Under the pieces are notes generated by a model. It made no database searches. It was given only the letters and a program-made list of their open reading frames with translations, and was not told where the DNA came from. Position numbers and translations under genes: made by a program. 64,000 nt of DNA from assembly GCA_039105265.1 (NCBI GenBank), contig JAPFFF010000017.1, positions 3,084,235-3,148,234 on the forward strand, given 5' to 3'. This document shows positions 39,001 to 46,732 of this stretch, piece by piece; position 1 is the first letter of the stretch, and every line of letters begins with the position of its first letter. Source of the stretch: Tritrichomonas musculus (taxonomy: Eukaryota > Parabasalia > Tritrichomonadida > Tritrichomonadidae).

Positions 39001-39140
39001 AGGTGTTTATCGATAATGAAGACAATAAGCTGAAAGTTCTTAGTGGTGAAACTGCAATAACATCAAAAATAAAACGAATGACTGTCGGAATCATCACAAG
39101 CATCATTGATGAAAGAACATTAGCTGTATTCAAAGAGTAA
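36060..39140 (+). CDS. Fibre-like protein, 1026 aa, modular
   Basis: I choose the ATG at 36060 to match P1. Residues 1-90 are shared with P1. A helical linker module (DIPEPVDLTAYYTSAQADEKF and on to ETKTVAEGKY) occurs at ~95-140 and again at ~587-632, with nearly identical DNA. Between them are a domain unrelated to P1 at the sequence level (~145-395) and a domain shared with P4 (~430-580). Residues ~635-750 are coiled-coil-like. The last ~145 residues (TITHYSPIESS to LAVFKE) are the conserved C-terminal domain also found in P3 and P4. This is the layout of a trimeric fibre; receptor binding is inferred. Confidence 0.78.
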   Translation: MFTIEQSGHVTKTNTIDGLINEYIKRYVDNYVIKGDSSNGHGITEEQLNEAVNGLRDYVINNYALSTDIPDDLINEESLTTKINEALKGYALKTDIPEPVDLTAYYTSAQADEKFVDEDELAYELDKYETKTVAEGKYISKDNIINDIPLQAGGENIDFECNDPYLSRFLTPNCDKLLADLIQYGFYIECENYENGNYVFDRTDYTRYLFSHETNKSSIIRIIKDFDGLLNDYFVGPSGSYEPPKNVSVVRLNTPDVSIATTKTLKEFVSRDDILSNEYITQELSIATKFVNGTTNDEDKRTYITNLDGDLCNILKKSSLIVKGSCNNEDISGEYLYDGEDSEYYHYKKGENTFSIYYFYYGGTFRYNDNYAVDLESVCYSYKLEVYDEYCIPNMNYVTNNYALKTDIPEVLKNNELQLNPNEEPTEEVQQKLMNDDKPLSAQASYILSSMAVTKVKDLINIDEYAKLTNLSEYRKMNDLSITKLNQLEIDRSIEENGICDHVYEKCFIKFRYNDIEYDYVFTTGNFSSLGYWCDNFIDVEGTEYSLFWKYDGTLLLENSTTYCKGPMVYIISILYEDGTDEIALKTDIPEPVDLTAYYTSSQADEKFVDEDELAYELDKYETKTVAEGKYALKSEIPLVVQSDETECDATAAVPSLDYVVNTYQTIFESNLIDKKANLLEKQLTAIDNKFSNYALKSETDTKLTQLDNYYDSLVEQLDSTYYDKVDCDEKFVLKSNVLTEEQLIKKCAIDCGPITEGGEISIHYLKLESNVIKLEYVVGDYALCLEIRILFYDTAANPHNIVLVLHQRTVYFDNFKFPFYYEDTVDITSGRPLTYNFPIGEYSWTVTQELLDAKQIYARQIMSRGYLATFKAAIYGTQSNTTITHYSPIESSMNSVSDFVIGSPVYMTGKVYKHVGDEWIPSTADDTTDCICSVKTSGTWKEYVGICVRIDEQNKCITFASHGDYLLKVNDSSCYGIGDEVFIDNEDNKLKVLSGETAITSKIKRMTVGIITSIIDERTLAVFKE

Positions 39141-39183
39141 ACCAATTGATTTTCATTCACGGGCGGCATTTAGGGCTTCATTT

Positions 39184-40381
39184 TTGATTTCGATTGAAGG
39201 TTAAAAATAGCTCTTTTTATATCCCTTTTTATTTTTCATTTTGATTTTTTATTTTTTATAAAATGACCGTCATTCAAACAAATCAAAACAATGAAAGCTC
39301 TTCAATCGTTGAGACCTCATCAGTCAAATCATTCAATCCAAATCAACTAATGATTGAACAAGCAAACAGACTTCTTAATTTGTTCCTCAGTGATAAACAA
39401 ATCAGAAATAATATCATCGAGAAATCTGCAAAAGAAGCCATTGAAAGGCTGTTTGATTTGATTGAAGGTAATCGTTCAAAGTATGTTTTGAAGATTCAGC
39501 GATACAGTGATTTGATGGATAATGTATTTAACGCATTCAAAGCCATACCGTCCATCAATGACCTTCATTCATCAAAACCAGTGATTCCTGTCTTTGAAGA
39601 AATAAAGAAAGAACGTACAGATACTGTTGAGATAAAGAAATTCATCAGAAAATGTAACTTTGAATTCATGGGTTATCATTGCAATCATTCAACAATAGAC
39701 GAAAAGTGCGATAAGATATATAAAAACATTACTGACGTATATAAAAGCGCTGAGTACGGAGTTTACAAAAGATTTGTATCAAAATGTGTATCTATCATGA
39801 GATGTATTTGCATTAACGATGATGTTGAGAGTTATGTTATGACTGAAGAAGATAAGGAAATGATGAGATGCGGATGTTATACGCCACCAGACACATATGA
39901 GGTTTGGATGCTACGAATTGACCCGTCATTGATTCAAGACGTCATTGATAACATTATTCAATTGAACGGAAAGATAGCTGAATGTAATTCAAAATCAGTC
40001 AAAACATGTTCAAAATGTGAAGCCATTAAACGAAAGTATGAGTATTGTGTTCGCGAGCTACAAGATATGAGAGATGATTTGAAAGAACAAACAAAAGCTG
40101 ATGAAGAATACAAAGAACAGCCGGCTGAGAACAAATATAATATTGATTCATTTATGACAAAGAACTACCCGACCATGGAACGATTCACACTATCTGACGT
40201 CCAAAAGAAGTATAAAACATCATTCGGATTGTTTGTGAAGCAAGATGAACTGGCATCAATGATTGAAAAAACAGGTAGATTCAATATAACGTCGTCAAAG
40301 AACGTCAAATATGTTAACAGAAAGTGAAAATGAAAAGGGATATAAAAAGAGATATTTTTAACCTTCAATCGAAATCGAAAT
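39184..40381. repeat. Inverted copies of repeat X flanking the 354-aa gene (39184-39231, 40334-40381)
   Basis: The left copy contains TTTCGATTGAAGGTTAAAAA then CTCTTTTTATATCCCTTTT. The right copy is its reverse complement with about one mismatch. A CACGGGCGGCATTT segment next to the left copy (39158) also occurs by the integrase gene (30993). The arrangement suggests the 354-aa gene was brought in as a cassette. Confidence 0.72.
39263..40327 (+). CDS. 354-aa accessory protein, unknown
   Basis: This is present only in P5 among the elements seen. It has a helical N-terminal half and a cysteine-rich centre (C-x-x-HS, CVSIMRCICI, RCGCYTPP, then TCSKCEAIKRKYEYC near 250-265), which may bind metal. 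The C-terminal ~60 residues (NIDSFMTKNYPTMERFTL, VKQDELASMIEKTGRF) look like a small winged-helix unit. It lies in the variable slot between fibre and PolB, bracketed by inverted repeats. A cargo gene with DNA-binding potential is the best guess. Confidence 0.65.
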   Translation: MTVIQTNQNNESSSIVETSSVKSFNPNQLMIEQANRLLNLFLSDKQIRNNIIEKSAKEAIERLFDLIEGNRSKYVLKIQRYSDLMDNVFNAFKAIPSINDLHSSKPVIPVFEEIKKERTDTVEIKKFIRKCNFEFMGYHCNHSTIDEKCDKIYKNITDVYKSAEYGVYKRFVSKCVSIMRCICINDDVESYVMTEEDKEMMRCGCYTPPDTYEVWMLRIDPSLIQDVIDNIIQLNGKIAECNSKSVKTCSKCEAIKRKYEYCVRELQDMRDDLKEQTKADEEYKEQPAENKYNIDSFMTKNYPTMERFTLSDVQKKYKTSFGLFVKQDELASMIEKTGRFNITSSKNVKYVNRK

Positions 40382-40496
40382 AATGACCTATATTTTAGGT
40401 ATCAGTCATCAAAATCATTCAATGATTATTATTATTTTTAGTGTTTCAATCGAATGAAACCAATGATAACAAAAATAAAACATATTTATGCATCAT

Positions 40497-41138
40497 TTAA
40501 ATCAAATCATGTTGATGTTTAAATCGATTGATATATACACCGACTGGTTTATTTTCAACATCACGAAGTAAAACAAATTCATTGCCTGATTTATTTGTAT
40601 TGATATGAAGAATTTTATAAATATTATCAGTAATCTTTGCATAAAAAATGTCTTCATTATTAGTATCATCATAGTAATAATAATACGTGTTTTCTTCAAA
40701 TTCTTTCCTTTCTGTCTTTGTTTCATAGAAATCAATAATCATAGCTTCATCAGGTATATCATCAACAAACTCATATTTTATACTTAGATGTGATGATTTA
40801 TTTTGTTGATTTTCTGTCGGTGAAACCCATCGAAGATTAGATAAATGATAATCAGTTTTGATTCTATTCTTATGGTCGACTTGTGGTAAATTATCAGGGT
40901 TTTCAATGAATTGCTTTGCTACAAGAATATGTTTATAATATATTTTGTTATTTAGGCTTACACACGGATAAACATTTTGTCTGTATTCACCTTCAGCTAA
41001 TATTCGTCCTGTTTTCTTCTTTCTGATGTTATAAGGGAAAGTTGTTTGAATTTCATAATCATTTTCAAATCCTTTTAATGGTTCAAATTCGGCTTCATTT
41101 TCAGTTTCAATTTGTGTCTGCCCGGTTGGTTGACTCAT
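40497..41138 (-). CDS. HNH endonuclease, homing-type (NUMOD4-HNH-like)
   Basis: This 213-aa protein has an N-terminal NUMOD4-like part (YNIRKKKTGRILAEGEYRQN, YPCVSLNNK). The HNH signature follows: IYYKHILVAKQFIENPDN, QVDHKNRIKTDYHLSNLRWV and SPTENQQN at ~60-115. In this family the H-N-H residues bind a metal and cut DNA. The C-terminal half is unique and acidic. It is found only in P5, between the 354-aa gene and PolB. A freestanding homing nuclease that helps this slot spread between related elements is possible. Confidence 0.85.
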   Translation of the reverse strand: MSQPTGQTQIETENEAEFEPLKGFENDYEIQTTFPYNIRKKKTGRILAEGEYRQNVYPCVSLNNKIYYKHILVAKQFIENPDNLPQVDHKNRIKTDYHLSNLRWVSPTENQQNKSSHLSIKYEFVDDIPDEAMIIDFYETKTERKEFEENTYYYYYDDTNNEDIFYAKITDNIYKILHINTNKSGNEFVLLRDVENKPVGVYINRFKHQHDLI

Positions 41139-41192
41139 TTATAACAAAAATAAAAAAATGATTTTTTAAAATAAAATCATCAAATTAATTGT

Positions 41193-44100
41193 TTAATGGT
41201 TTTCAATGAAATACTTTGATGCATTCATTCCGTGAATGTAGGGACAACAACACTGATTCGATAACACTAACATTTTTGAATGTGCTGCTGTTAAAGCATT
41301 TTTGATAACAGTTATTTTACTCATCAGTTGTGAATTCATTTGAAGGTTTATGTTCTTGCCTTTCATTACTGTCTGTCCGTCGATGACTTCTTTATAATCA
41401 CTTGATTTGATGTTGTTCTTCTTCAATGATATACCTTTGAGCTTTAATGAAATTGTTTTGTCATCACTCCATATCGTATAACATTTAGCGCATAAAGCAA
41501 CTTGATTTGCTCCGAACTTTTCTACACAACAACCGAGAATCTTTTTCTCATCATATACATCATTGATTGCAGGATTTGGCATAAATGAATAAATGTGTTT
41601 ATCATAAAATGTTTTGTCTTTGATGACGTAATCAAACAGCTGATTAATCGGTTTATTCATATTTCCTGCGATTGACATGTACAGGCTGTCTGTATCGACC
41701 GAGTTGAAATGAATTTTATTCATGTCAATGCATTTGTAAAGAAAGTCATAAAGGAAAGTCAAATACCAATATTTCGCATTGTCTAATGTCCAGAATGATT
41801 CCTGAAGACATGTATTACATTTGAATGAATGAGGTTGTGATTGTATCAAATAACAATCATTTGACAATTTACATCCATTGCGATAAGTATCGGATGCAAT
41901 CAATTGAAAGGCTTTATTTTTATCAACAATTCTGACTTTATTGAAGTTCTCTGAATTCATTCCGTCATATCCGTAAGATCCGTTCATACTAATCTTGTAA
42001 AACTTTTCGTTACAAACTTCGTTTGCAAGGCTGCCGTTAGCAGCTTTACCTTTTGTCTTTCCTGACAATATATCCTGACGCTTCTTCATAAACTCGCAAA
42101 CAAATTGATTAAAACCGTCATGAGCTTCATATAAACTTAAGCTCTTAATGTCATCAACAATAAGTCCGTGGTCGATTAAAAACCATAAATAATAATTCGA
42201 GAACGTCATAAATGTACCGCATGTATCAAGCAACATTGTCAGCTTTCTTGTTTCTTTATCGGCTGAATTCAGTTTATTGTCTTTCATATATTTGTACATA
42301 TAGCTTCCTATCGTTTGTTCATCATTCATTATATTGATGTTTCTAAACACAGGGGGAAAGTTAATCAAATCATTAATTTTATTTTTCGAACATCTCAATT
42401 TGACTTCAGCTTTGAATATAAACTCAGGGTTTGCATCAAATCGCTTCTTTGATTGAATGATATTCATTGCAGCATTTAGAACCTTTTCATTCTTGTTTCC
42501 TTGTTCATCATAAACATCAAATCGTTTTATAAATGAACCAGGCATGTACATGATTCCTCCGTGATAAGGATTGAATGAATGTTTTACTGAACTGAATGAT
42601 GAAGGATATAATGAATTGAAATCAATTCCGGCAACGTGAGAGACTGTGTTTGAAGTGTCATAGCTAATGATTCTGTCATTAACGGCATCATATTTGAGTT
42701 TATTGATTAATGTTTGACCTCTGATGTTCACTCGATGAAGTACATTTGATAAACCTCCCGTTATATTCTCTCTCAAGTTGTAGTATTCTTTTTCATCAGT
42801 TATGAGTGTCGGAAGGTGATGGAGCTTACAGAATTTCTTCAATTGTATTTTGGTTCTTGTTATCTTATCATCATCACGTTGTCTTAAACGATTACATTCA
42901 GCACAAGCCAACAAACAGTTATCAATCTGATGTCCTTTGTTGTTATCTATTCGGTCAAGTGTCGGCTTGTTGTTGTAAGTAAAGTGTTCACCACATAAAT
43001 GACATTTACCTGTTTCATTTGATTCATACAATTTCATGAAAGCATCAAAATCTTTTTCACTAACACATTTTGATATATCGCGTTGGTTTTCTTTCGTCCT
43101 CCGTTCGTCGGAGGCAGCGAGTGTTCGCAGCTTCTGGTTATGTTTTTCATCTTGCTTTCGATAGTTATCACATTTATTTAACCACCATTTCATTGACGGC
43201 TTAAATGTATTTGATTTATTGATGGTTTCATAGTCGTTCTTAGGATTGAAATCTTTATAAGCGAGAGCATATTTGATACATGAAGCATTCTTTGACAATG
43301 AAAGATTACTTATCAAATCAACTTTATATTCAGCATTCATTTGAATAAGATTATCAATCGGTTTAATCATCATTTCAACATCATTGTCATTGTATGATAA
43401 CAAATAATCCCAACGTGTTGCAAACCTCTTTGAATCATTCAAATACTCTTCATAATCAGCTTTCGTTAATGGGTTCTTTTGATTGAGATAACTGTAGAAG
43501 TCTTCATATTTGAACGGTTCACTCTTTGACAACACTTCATTATAATTATCACTGTTGATTGCTTCATAAGGAAATACACCTTTCGAACTGTTAGATATAC
43601 CTCCGCAAGCGAAGCTTGAGTCAACGGAGTTGCCAAAATCGATTCCAAACTGTTTGAGCGTACCTCCGGCAACAAATGCTTGTGCGTCAATGAACCTCAA
43701 TCGAATAGGGTACTTTGATGATTTCAATATGAATTGTTTCAGTGATGAAGCAGTTCCAATCATTCCGCTATCGATAGACCAATGATTTTTAATCAATTGC
43801 TCTTTGAATAAGTTTGAATCAAATCGTGATGAATTAAAACCGAATACTGTTATTGTTTTCAATGATGTATCTATTTTATTGAGTTCTTCTTCCGATTTAT
43901 CTTTAATAAAGCTCTTCAAATGATTCAATTTATCAGCATACACATCACAGCCAACAACAAATAACCAGTCAATCCAATTAGCTATGAATTCATTTGTTCG
44001 TATATCAAAGTTCTTTGTTATCAAACCTTTATCAAGTTTCACACATGATGAAACACTCAAAGGAATCAATCGAGAATTGATAACTGATTTATCACTGACT

Positions 44101-45824
44101 TTCTTTTCAATCTTTTGTTCCATTGTTTCAAAATCATAAGTGATATAATGCTTTGTTGGCTTCCATTCAAGTTCATATGAAAGACAATACAAATAAACAG
44201 GATTGTTTAAGATGTGCGGGCAGTACGGTAAAGCTTCTCGTGAAGGAATGAAATCCTTTTTGAATCTTCCGTCACATTTCTTGACATGGTTATTGAATCT
44301 ATCCATATGTTCATGTCCTTTGTGAATATATGAACCACATTGCGGGCATATATGAATATTTGTTAATGCTTCAGCATTGATGATGTACATTATGTGAAGT
44401 ATCTTATCCTTTGAATACAACAGAGCTGAAAACGTTTTTGTTTCATCATCGACGTTATGCCATTGATCCTGTAAATCATAAATATGTTTCTCTTTGTCAT
44501 ATTCATAGATGTTGACATTAATGTTATGATTCTTCGCTGATTCTTTCATTTCTTCAATCGTGATACCTTTGAACGAGTTGATTAATTGTTTTGCTGCTTT
44601 TGTAGGTTTCTTTGTATAGCTCAAACCGTGTTCATCACATAATATTTTCTTTGCTGCTGCGGTTCTGTTGGAGATTGTAAAAGGTCTTTTCATTAATTCT
44701 TTATTCAAACAGCAAGCAAGGAAACGATACCAACACAAACAATCATCAACGTTATCAATAATGATATATTTATTTTTAATGAATTCTTTTGGTAAATCAT
44801 CAATCTTACCTGTTATCTTAACAACTCGTGAGATTGTAAATGAAACACTCCAAACGATACACAATTTGATGTTTGAAGTAGTGGTTTCATATTCATGTAT
44901 TTTTGATTCAACATACAGTTTAACTTTGTCAATATCTTTATTCTCTCTGACTATTATCGGAATTGATGATTTATAGTTTTTCCATTTGATTTCACTTGCC
45001 TCATACGTGTACCTTTCGTTTTCATTCTTTGGCGGAATCTCAAATATGCCTGTCAATTGAAAATATATTTTGAACGGTTTCACTTCTTGTTTAAATACTG
45101 TTTCAGTCAAATATTCATTAATGCTTTCAATTGATGATACACCGTTTTTGTAATATATTTTAATCGGTTCTTTACTGTCTTCATCTAATCGTTCAACCTT
45201 TTCACTATCGTTTGGGTATTGGTCAATGAAATGACTGCAAGCTTCTACTGCTTCATCAAAGTTCTCAGGTTCATTGATTATGAAATATGAATTATGTTTT
45301 GAATGAACACCTTTATAGCTAAACTTTTTGAGATATTCAATTAATTCAGCATTTTCATTGTTAAATCGAATGTCTTCATATCGTTGAGGTTGTTTGTTTG
45401 TCTTTGGCGGTAATGGTCTTAATAATATATTATCAGATTTGATTAATTGAAGGGCTTTGTTTAGTGCATCATGAGCTATTTTAATGTTGTTCTCGATTTG
45501 TTTTTGTTTTAGTTGTTGTTCATCATCTTGTTCTTCTTCAAATTGTTCCTCTTCCTCCTCCTCTTCTTCTGGTTCTTCTGCTTCTTTCTTCATTCTTTTA
45601 ACGAAATCTGATATTGATATGTCATTGATTCTATTACCTTCATGTTCTCTAAAACCGAATGAATTCAGATAGTTTTCTAAGATTGATTTGAAGTGTTTAA
45701 CATCATAATCACTAGGTTTAGATGTTGATAAGCGAGGTTTTAATTGAAGTTCATTATTGATATACCTGATTTGTTCAATAACAAATGATTTGGTATCTTT
45801 TTGATAGTAATAACGAGAACTCAT
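41193..45824 (-). CDS. POLB: Family B DNA polymerase (PolB), protein-primed type, multi-domain
   Basis: This 1543-aa replicative polymerase has an intact frame. Approximate order: acidic tract 75-105; possible OTU-like segment 355-480 (DDCLCWYRF...LHIMY); zinc-finger-like CPQCGSYIH-x-H-x-C at 490-515; exonuclease motifs YDFETM (~563), NSSRFDSNLF (~655) and YNDNDVEMM (~808); HNH-like CHLCGEHF, LDRIDNNKGH, CAECNRLR (~938-980); polymerase motifs DFNSLYPSSF (~1068), KISMNGSYGYDG (~1280) and VDTDSLY (~1378). Three GC-rich in-frame inserts are missing from P4's 1521-aa protein. A terminal-protein role for the long N-terminus is possible but not shown. Confidence 0.95.
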   Translation of the reverse strand: MSSRYYYQKDTKSFVIEQIRYINNELQLKPRLSTSKPSDYDVKHFKSILENYLNSFGFREHEGNRINDISISDFVKRMKKEAEEPEEEEEEEEQFEEEQDDEQQLKQKQIENNIKIAHDALNKALQLIKSDNILLRPLPPKTNKQPQRYEDIRFNNENAELIEYLKKFSYKGVHSKHNSYFIINEPENFDEAVEACSHFIDQYPNDSEKVERLDEDSKEPIKIYYKNGVSSIESINEYLTETVFKQEVKPFKIYFQLTGIFEIPPKNENERYTYEASEIKWKNYKSSIPIIVRENKDIDKVKLYVESKIHEYETTTSNIKLCIVWSVSFTISRVVKITGKIDDLPKEFIKNKYIIIDNVDDCLCWYRFLACCLNKELMKRPFTISNRTAAAKKILCDEHGLSYTKKPTKAAKQLINSFKGITIEEMKESAKNHNINVNIYEYDKEKHIYDLQDQWHNVDDETKTFSALLYSKDKILHIMYIINAEALTNIHICPQCGSYIHKGHEHMDRFNNHVKKCDGRFKKDFIPSREALPYCPHILNNPVYLYCLSYELEWKPTKHYITYDFETMEQKIEKKVSDKSVINSRLIPLSVSSCVKLDKGLITKNFDIRTNEFIANWIDWLFVVGCDVYADKLNHLKSFIKDKSEEELNKIDTSLKTITVFGFNSSRFDSNLFKEQLIKNHWSIDSGMIGTASSLKQFILKSSKYPIRLRFIDAQAFVAGGTLKQFGIDFGNSVDSSFACGGISNSSKGVFPYEAINSDNYNEVLSKSEPFKYEDFYSYLNQKNPLTKADYEEYLNDSKRFATRWDYLLSYNDNDVEMMIKPIDNLIQMNAEYKVDLISNLSLSKNASCIKYALAYKDFNPKNDYETINKSNTFKPSMKWWLNKCDNYRKQDEKHNQKLRTLAASDERRTKENQRDISKCVSEKDFDAFMKLYESNETGKCHLCGEHFTYNNKPTLDRIDNNKGHQIDNCLLACAECNRLRQRDDDKITRTKIQLKKFCKLHHLPTLITDEKEYYNLRENITGGLSNVLHRVNIRGQTLINKLKYDAVNDRIISYDTSNTVSHVAGIDFNSLYPSSFSSVKHSFNPYHGGIMYMPGSFIKRFDVYDEQGNKNEKVLNAAMNIIQSKKRFDANPEFIFKAEVKLRCSKNKINDLINFPPVFRNINIMNDEQTIGSYMYKYMKDNKLNSADKETRKLTMLLDTCGTFMTFSNYYLWFLIDHGLIVDDIKSLSLYEAHDGFNQFVCEFMKKRQDILSGKTKGKAANGSLANEVCNEKFYKISMNGSYGYDGMNSENFNKVRIVDKNKAFQLIASDTYRNGCKLSNDCYLIQSQPHSFKCNTCLQESFWTLDNAKYWYLTFLYDFLYKCIDMNKIHFNSVDTDSLYMSIAGNMNKPINQLFDYVIKDKTFYDKHIYSFMPNPAINDVYDEKKILGCCVEKFGANQVALCAKCYTIWSDDKTISLKLKGISLKKNNIKSSDYKEVIDGQTVMKGKNINLQMNSQLMSKITVIKNALTAAHSKMLVLSNQCCCPYIHGMNASKYFIENH
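42013..42044. repeat. Paired GC-rich hairpins inserted in P5 PolB
   Basis: CAAAC-TTC-GTTTG is followed by GCTGC-CGTTA-GCAGC, both perfect short hairpins. The block is part of a 36-bp in-frame excess over P4, just before the KISMNGSYG motif. Confidence 0.7.
43098..43132. repeat. GC-rich palindromic mini-repeat in PolB (35 bp)
   Basis: The sequence starts CCTCCGTTCGTCGGAGG and continues GCAGCGAGTGTTCGCAGCT. It is identical to 48953-48987 in the right terminal repeat. It accounts for a 36-bp in-frame excess relative to P4 PolB, in the linker before the HNH-like segment. Confidence 0.85.
43600..43634. repeat. GC-rich nested-hairpin insertion in PolB
   Basis: CTCCG and CGGAG form the outer arms, and CAAGC-GAA-GCTTG an inner hairpin. 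It adds about 10 codons absent from P4 PolB (DFG-GISN there) without changing the frame. Confidence 0.7.
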
Positions 45825-45917
45825 TTATGATATAATTAAAAAATCAAATTATTTGAATTTTGAAAAAATGTTAAATCAAAAAATAAAAAATATTTCGAGT
45901 TTTTTTATTTCATTGAA

Positions 45918-46325
45918 ATGACAGAATTAAGAGAGATAATGAAGCATGTTGAAGAAATACATCATTTGTTAACAATATTAATTGCTAAATCAGATGATAA
46001 TGAAGGTTCATTTGACAATGACAATAATGATTCATCAGATGAAGAGAATCAAATAAAAGATGATAAACCAAAACGAGCTTTATTCAATTCATCAAAGTTC
46101 TTGAACGCTCATGACCGTGAATTAGTTATACAGTTCCTTGATGATGAACGAATGAAAGAAATAATGAAACTACCACAACATAAACAAGCATCATTTGCAA
46201 AACAATTGATTCAAAAGCATTTAAATATAAATATAACATCATACATGATTAACAGGATTCTCACATTCAAAAGGCAACAGACGCATGACAATGATAATGA
46301 CAATGATAACAAAAAGAGCTATTAA
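45918..46325 (+). CDS. 135-aa HTH-like protein (short form of 167-aa family)
   Basis: It has the same N-terminal (MTELREIMKHVEEIHHLL) and C-terminal helical unit (ELVIQFLDDERMKEIMKLP) as the P2/P4 protein, but a shorter acidic centre. It is divergent from PolB across 93 bp. The D/N-rich tail runs into a copy of repeat X, which supplies the last codons and stop, so the C-terminus appears to have been reshaped by that repeat. Confidence 0.72.
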   Translation: MTELREIMKHVEEIHHLLTILIAKSDDNEGSFDNDNNDSSDEENQIKDDKPKRALFNSSKFLNAHDRELVIQFLDDERMKEIMKLPQHKQASFAKQLIQKHLNINITSYMINRILTFKRQQTHDNDNDNDNKKSY

Positions 46326-46395
46326 AAGGGGTAATTTTAACCTTCAATTGAAATCAAATAAATGACTTATATTTTAGGTATCAGTCATCAAAAAT
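46313..46395. repeat. Repeat X, extended copy
   Basis: It contains GGGGTAATTTTAACCTTCAA and continues with ATGACTTATATTTTAGGTAT and CAGTCATCA. The same extended ~80-bp block follows the 354-aa gene at 40334-40415. It is absent at this place in P2 and P4. Confidence 0.7.
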
Positions 46396-46422
46396 CATTT
46401 TGAAGTTTTATTTTTGGTTTAA

Positions 46423-46668
46423 ATGAATAGTGCTATTAATGGTTTGAGTTGTGATACATCATCTTTACACGCTCAGTTTAGAAGGGTAAAGGATAAGATA
46501 TTTGATAAATGTATGAATTCTGAAGATGACGCATTAAACGGAACTTTTGATAAGATGATTCACATACTGTCGATATATAAACAGCTATTTAATGATATTG
46601 AATCAATTAAGATACAATTAAGAACCATTGATGAACGTATTAAATCAGCTGAACAAATGACTTTATAA
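46423..46668 (+). CDS. 81-aa helical protein
   Basis: Close to the P2/P4 copies, with several substitutions (HAQFRRVKDKIFDKCM). A TTTTATTTTTGG string lies upstream. No function is assigned. Confidence 0.7.
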   Translation: MNSAINGLSCDTSSLHAQFRRVKDKIFDKCMNSEDDALNGTFDKMIHILSIYKQLFNDIESIKIQLRTIDERIKSAEQMTL

Positions 46669-46732
46669 ATGAATCATTGAATGGCTCATCATTAATGTTG
46701 TTTTATTTTTACCTAAAACGAATAACTTAAAT

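Noticed and set aside
43466-43690. 74-aa frame overlapping PolB
   Set aside because: It lies in an alternative frame within an intact PolB gene, with no support beyond being open.
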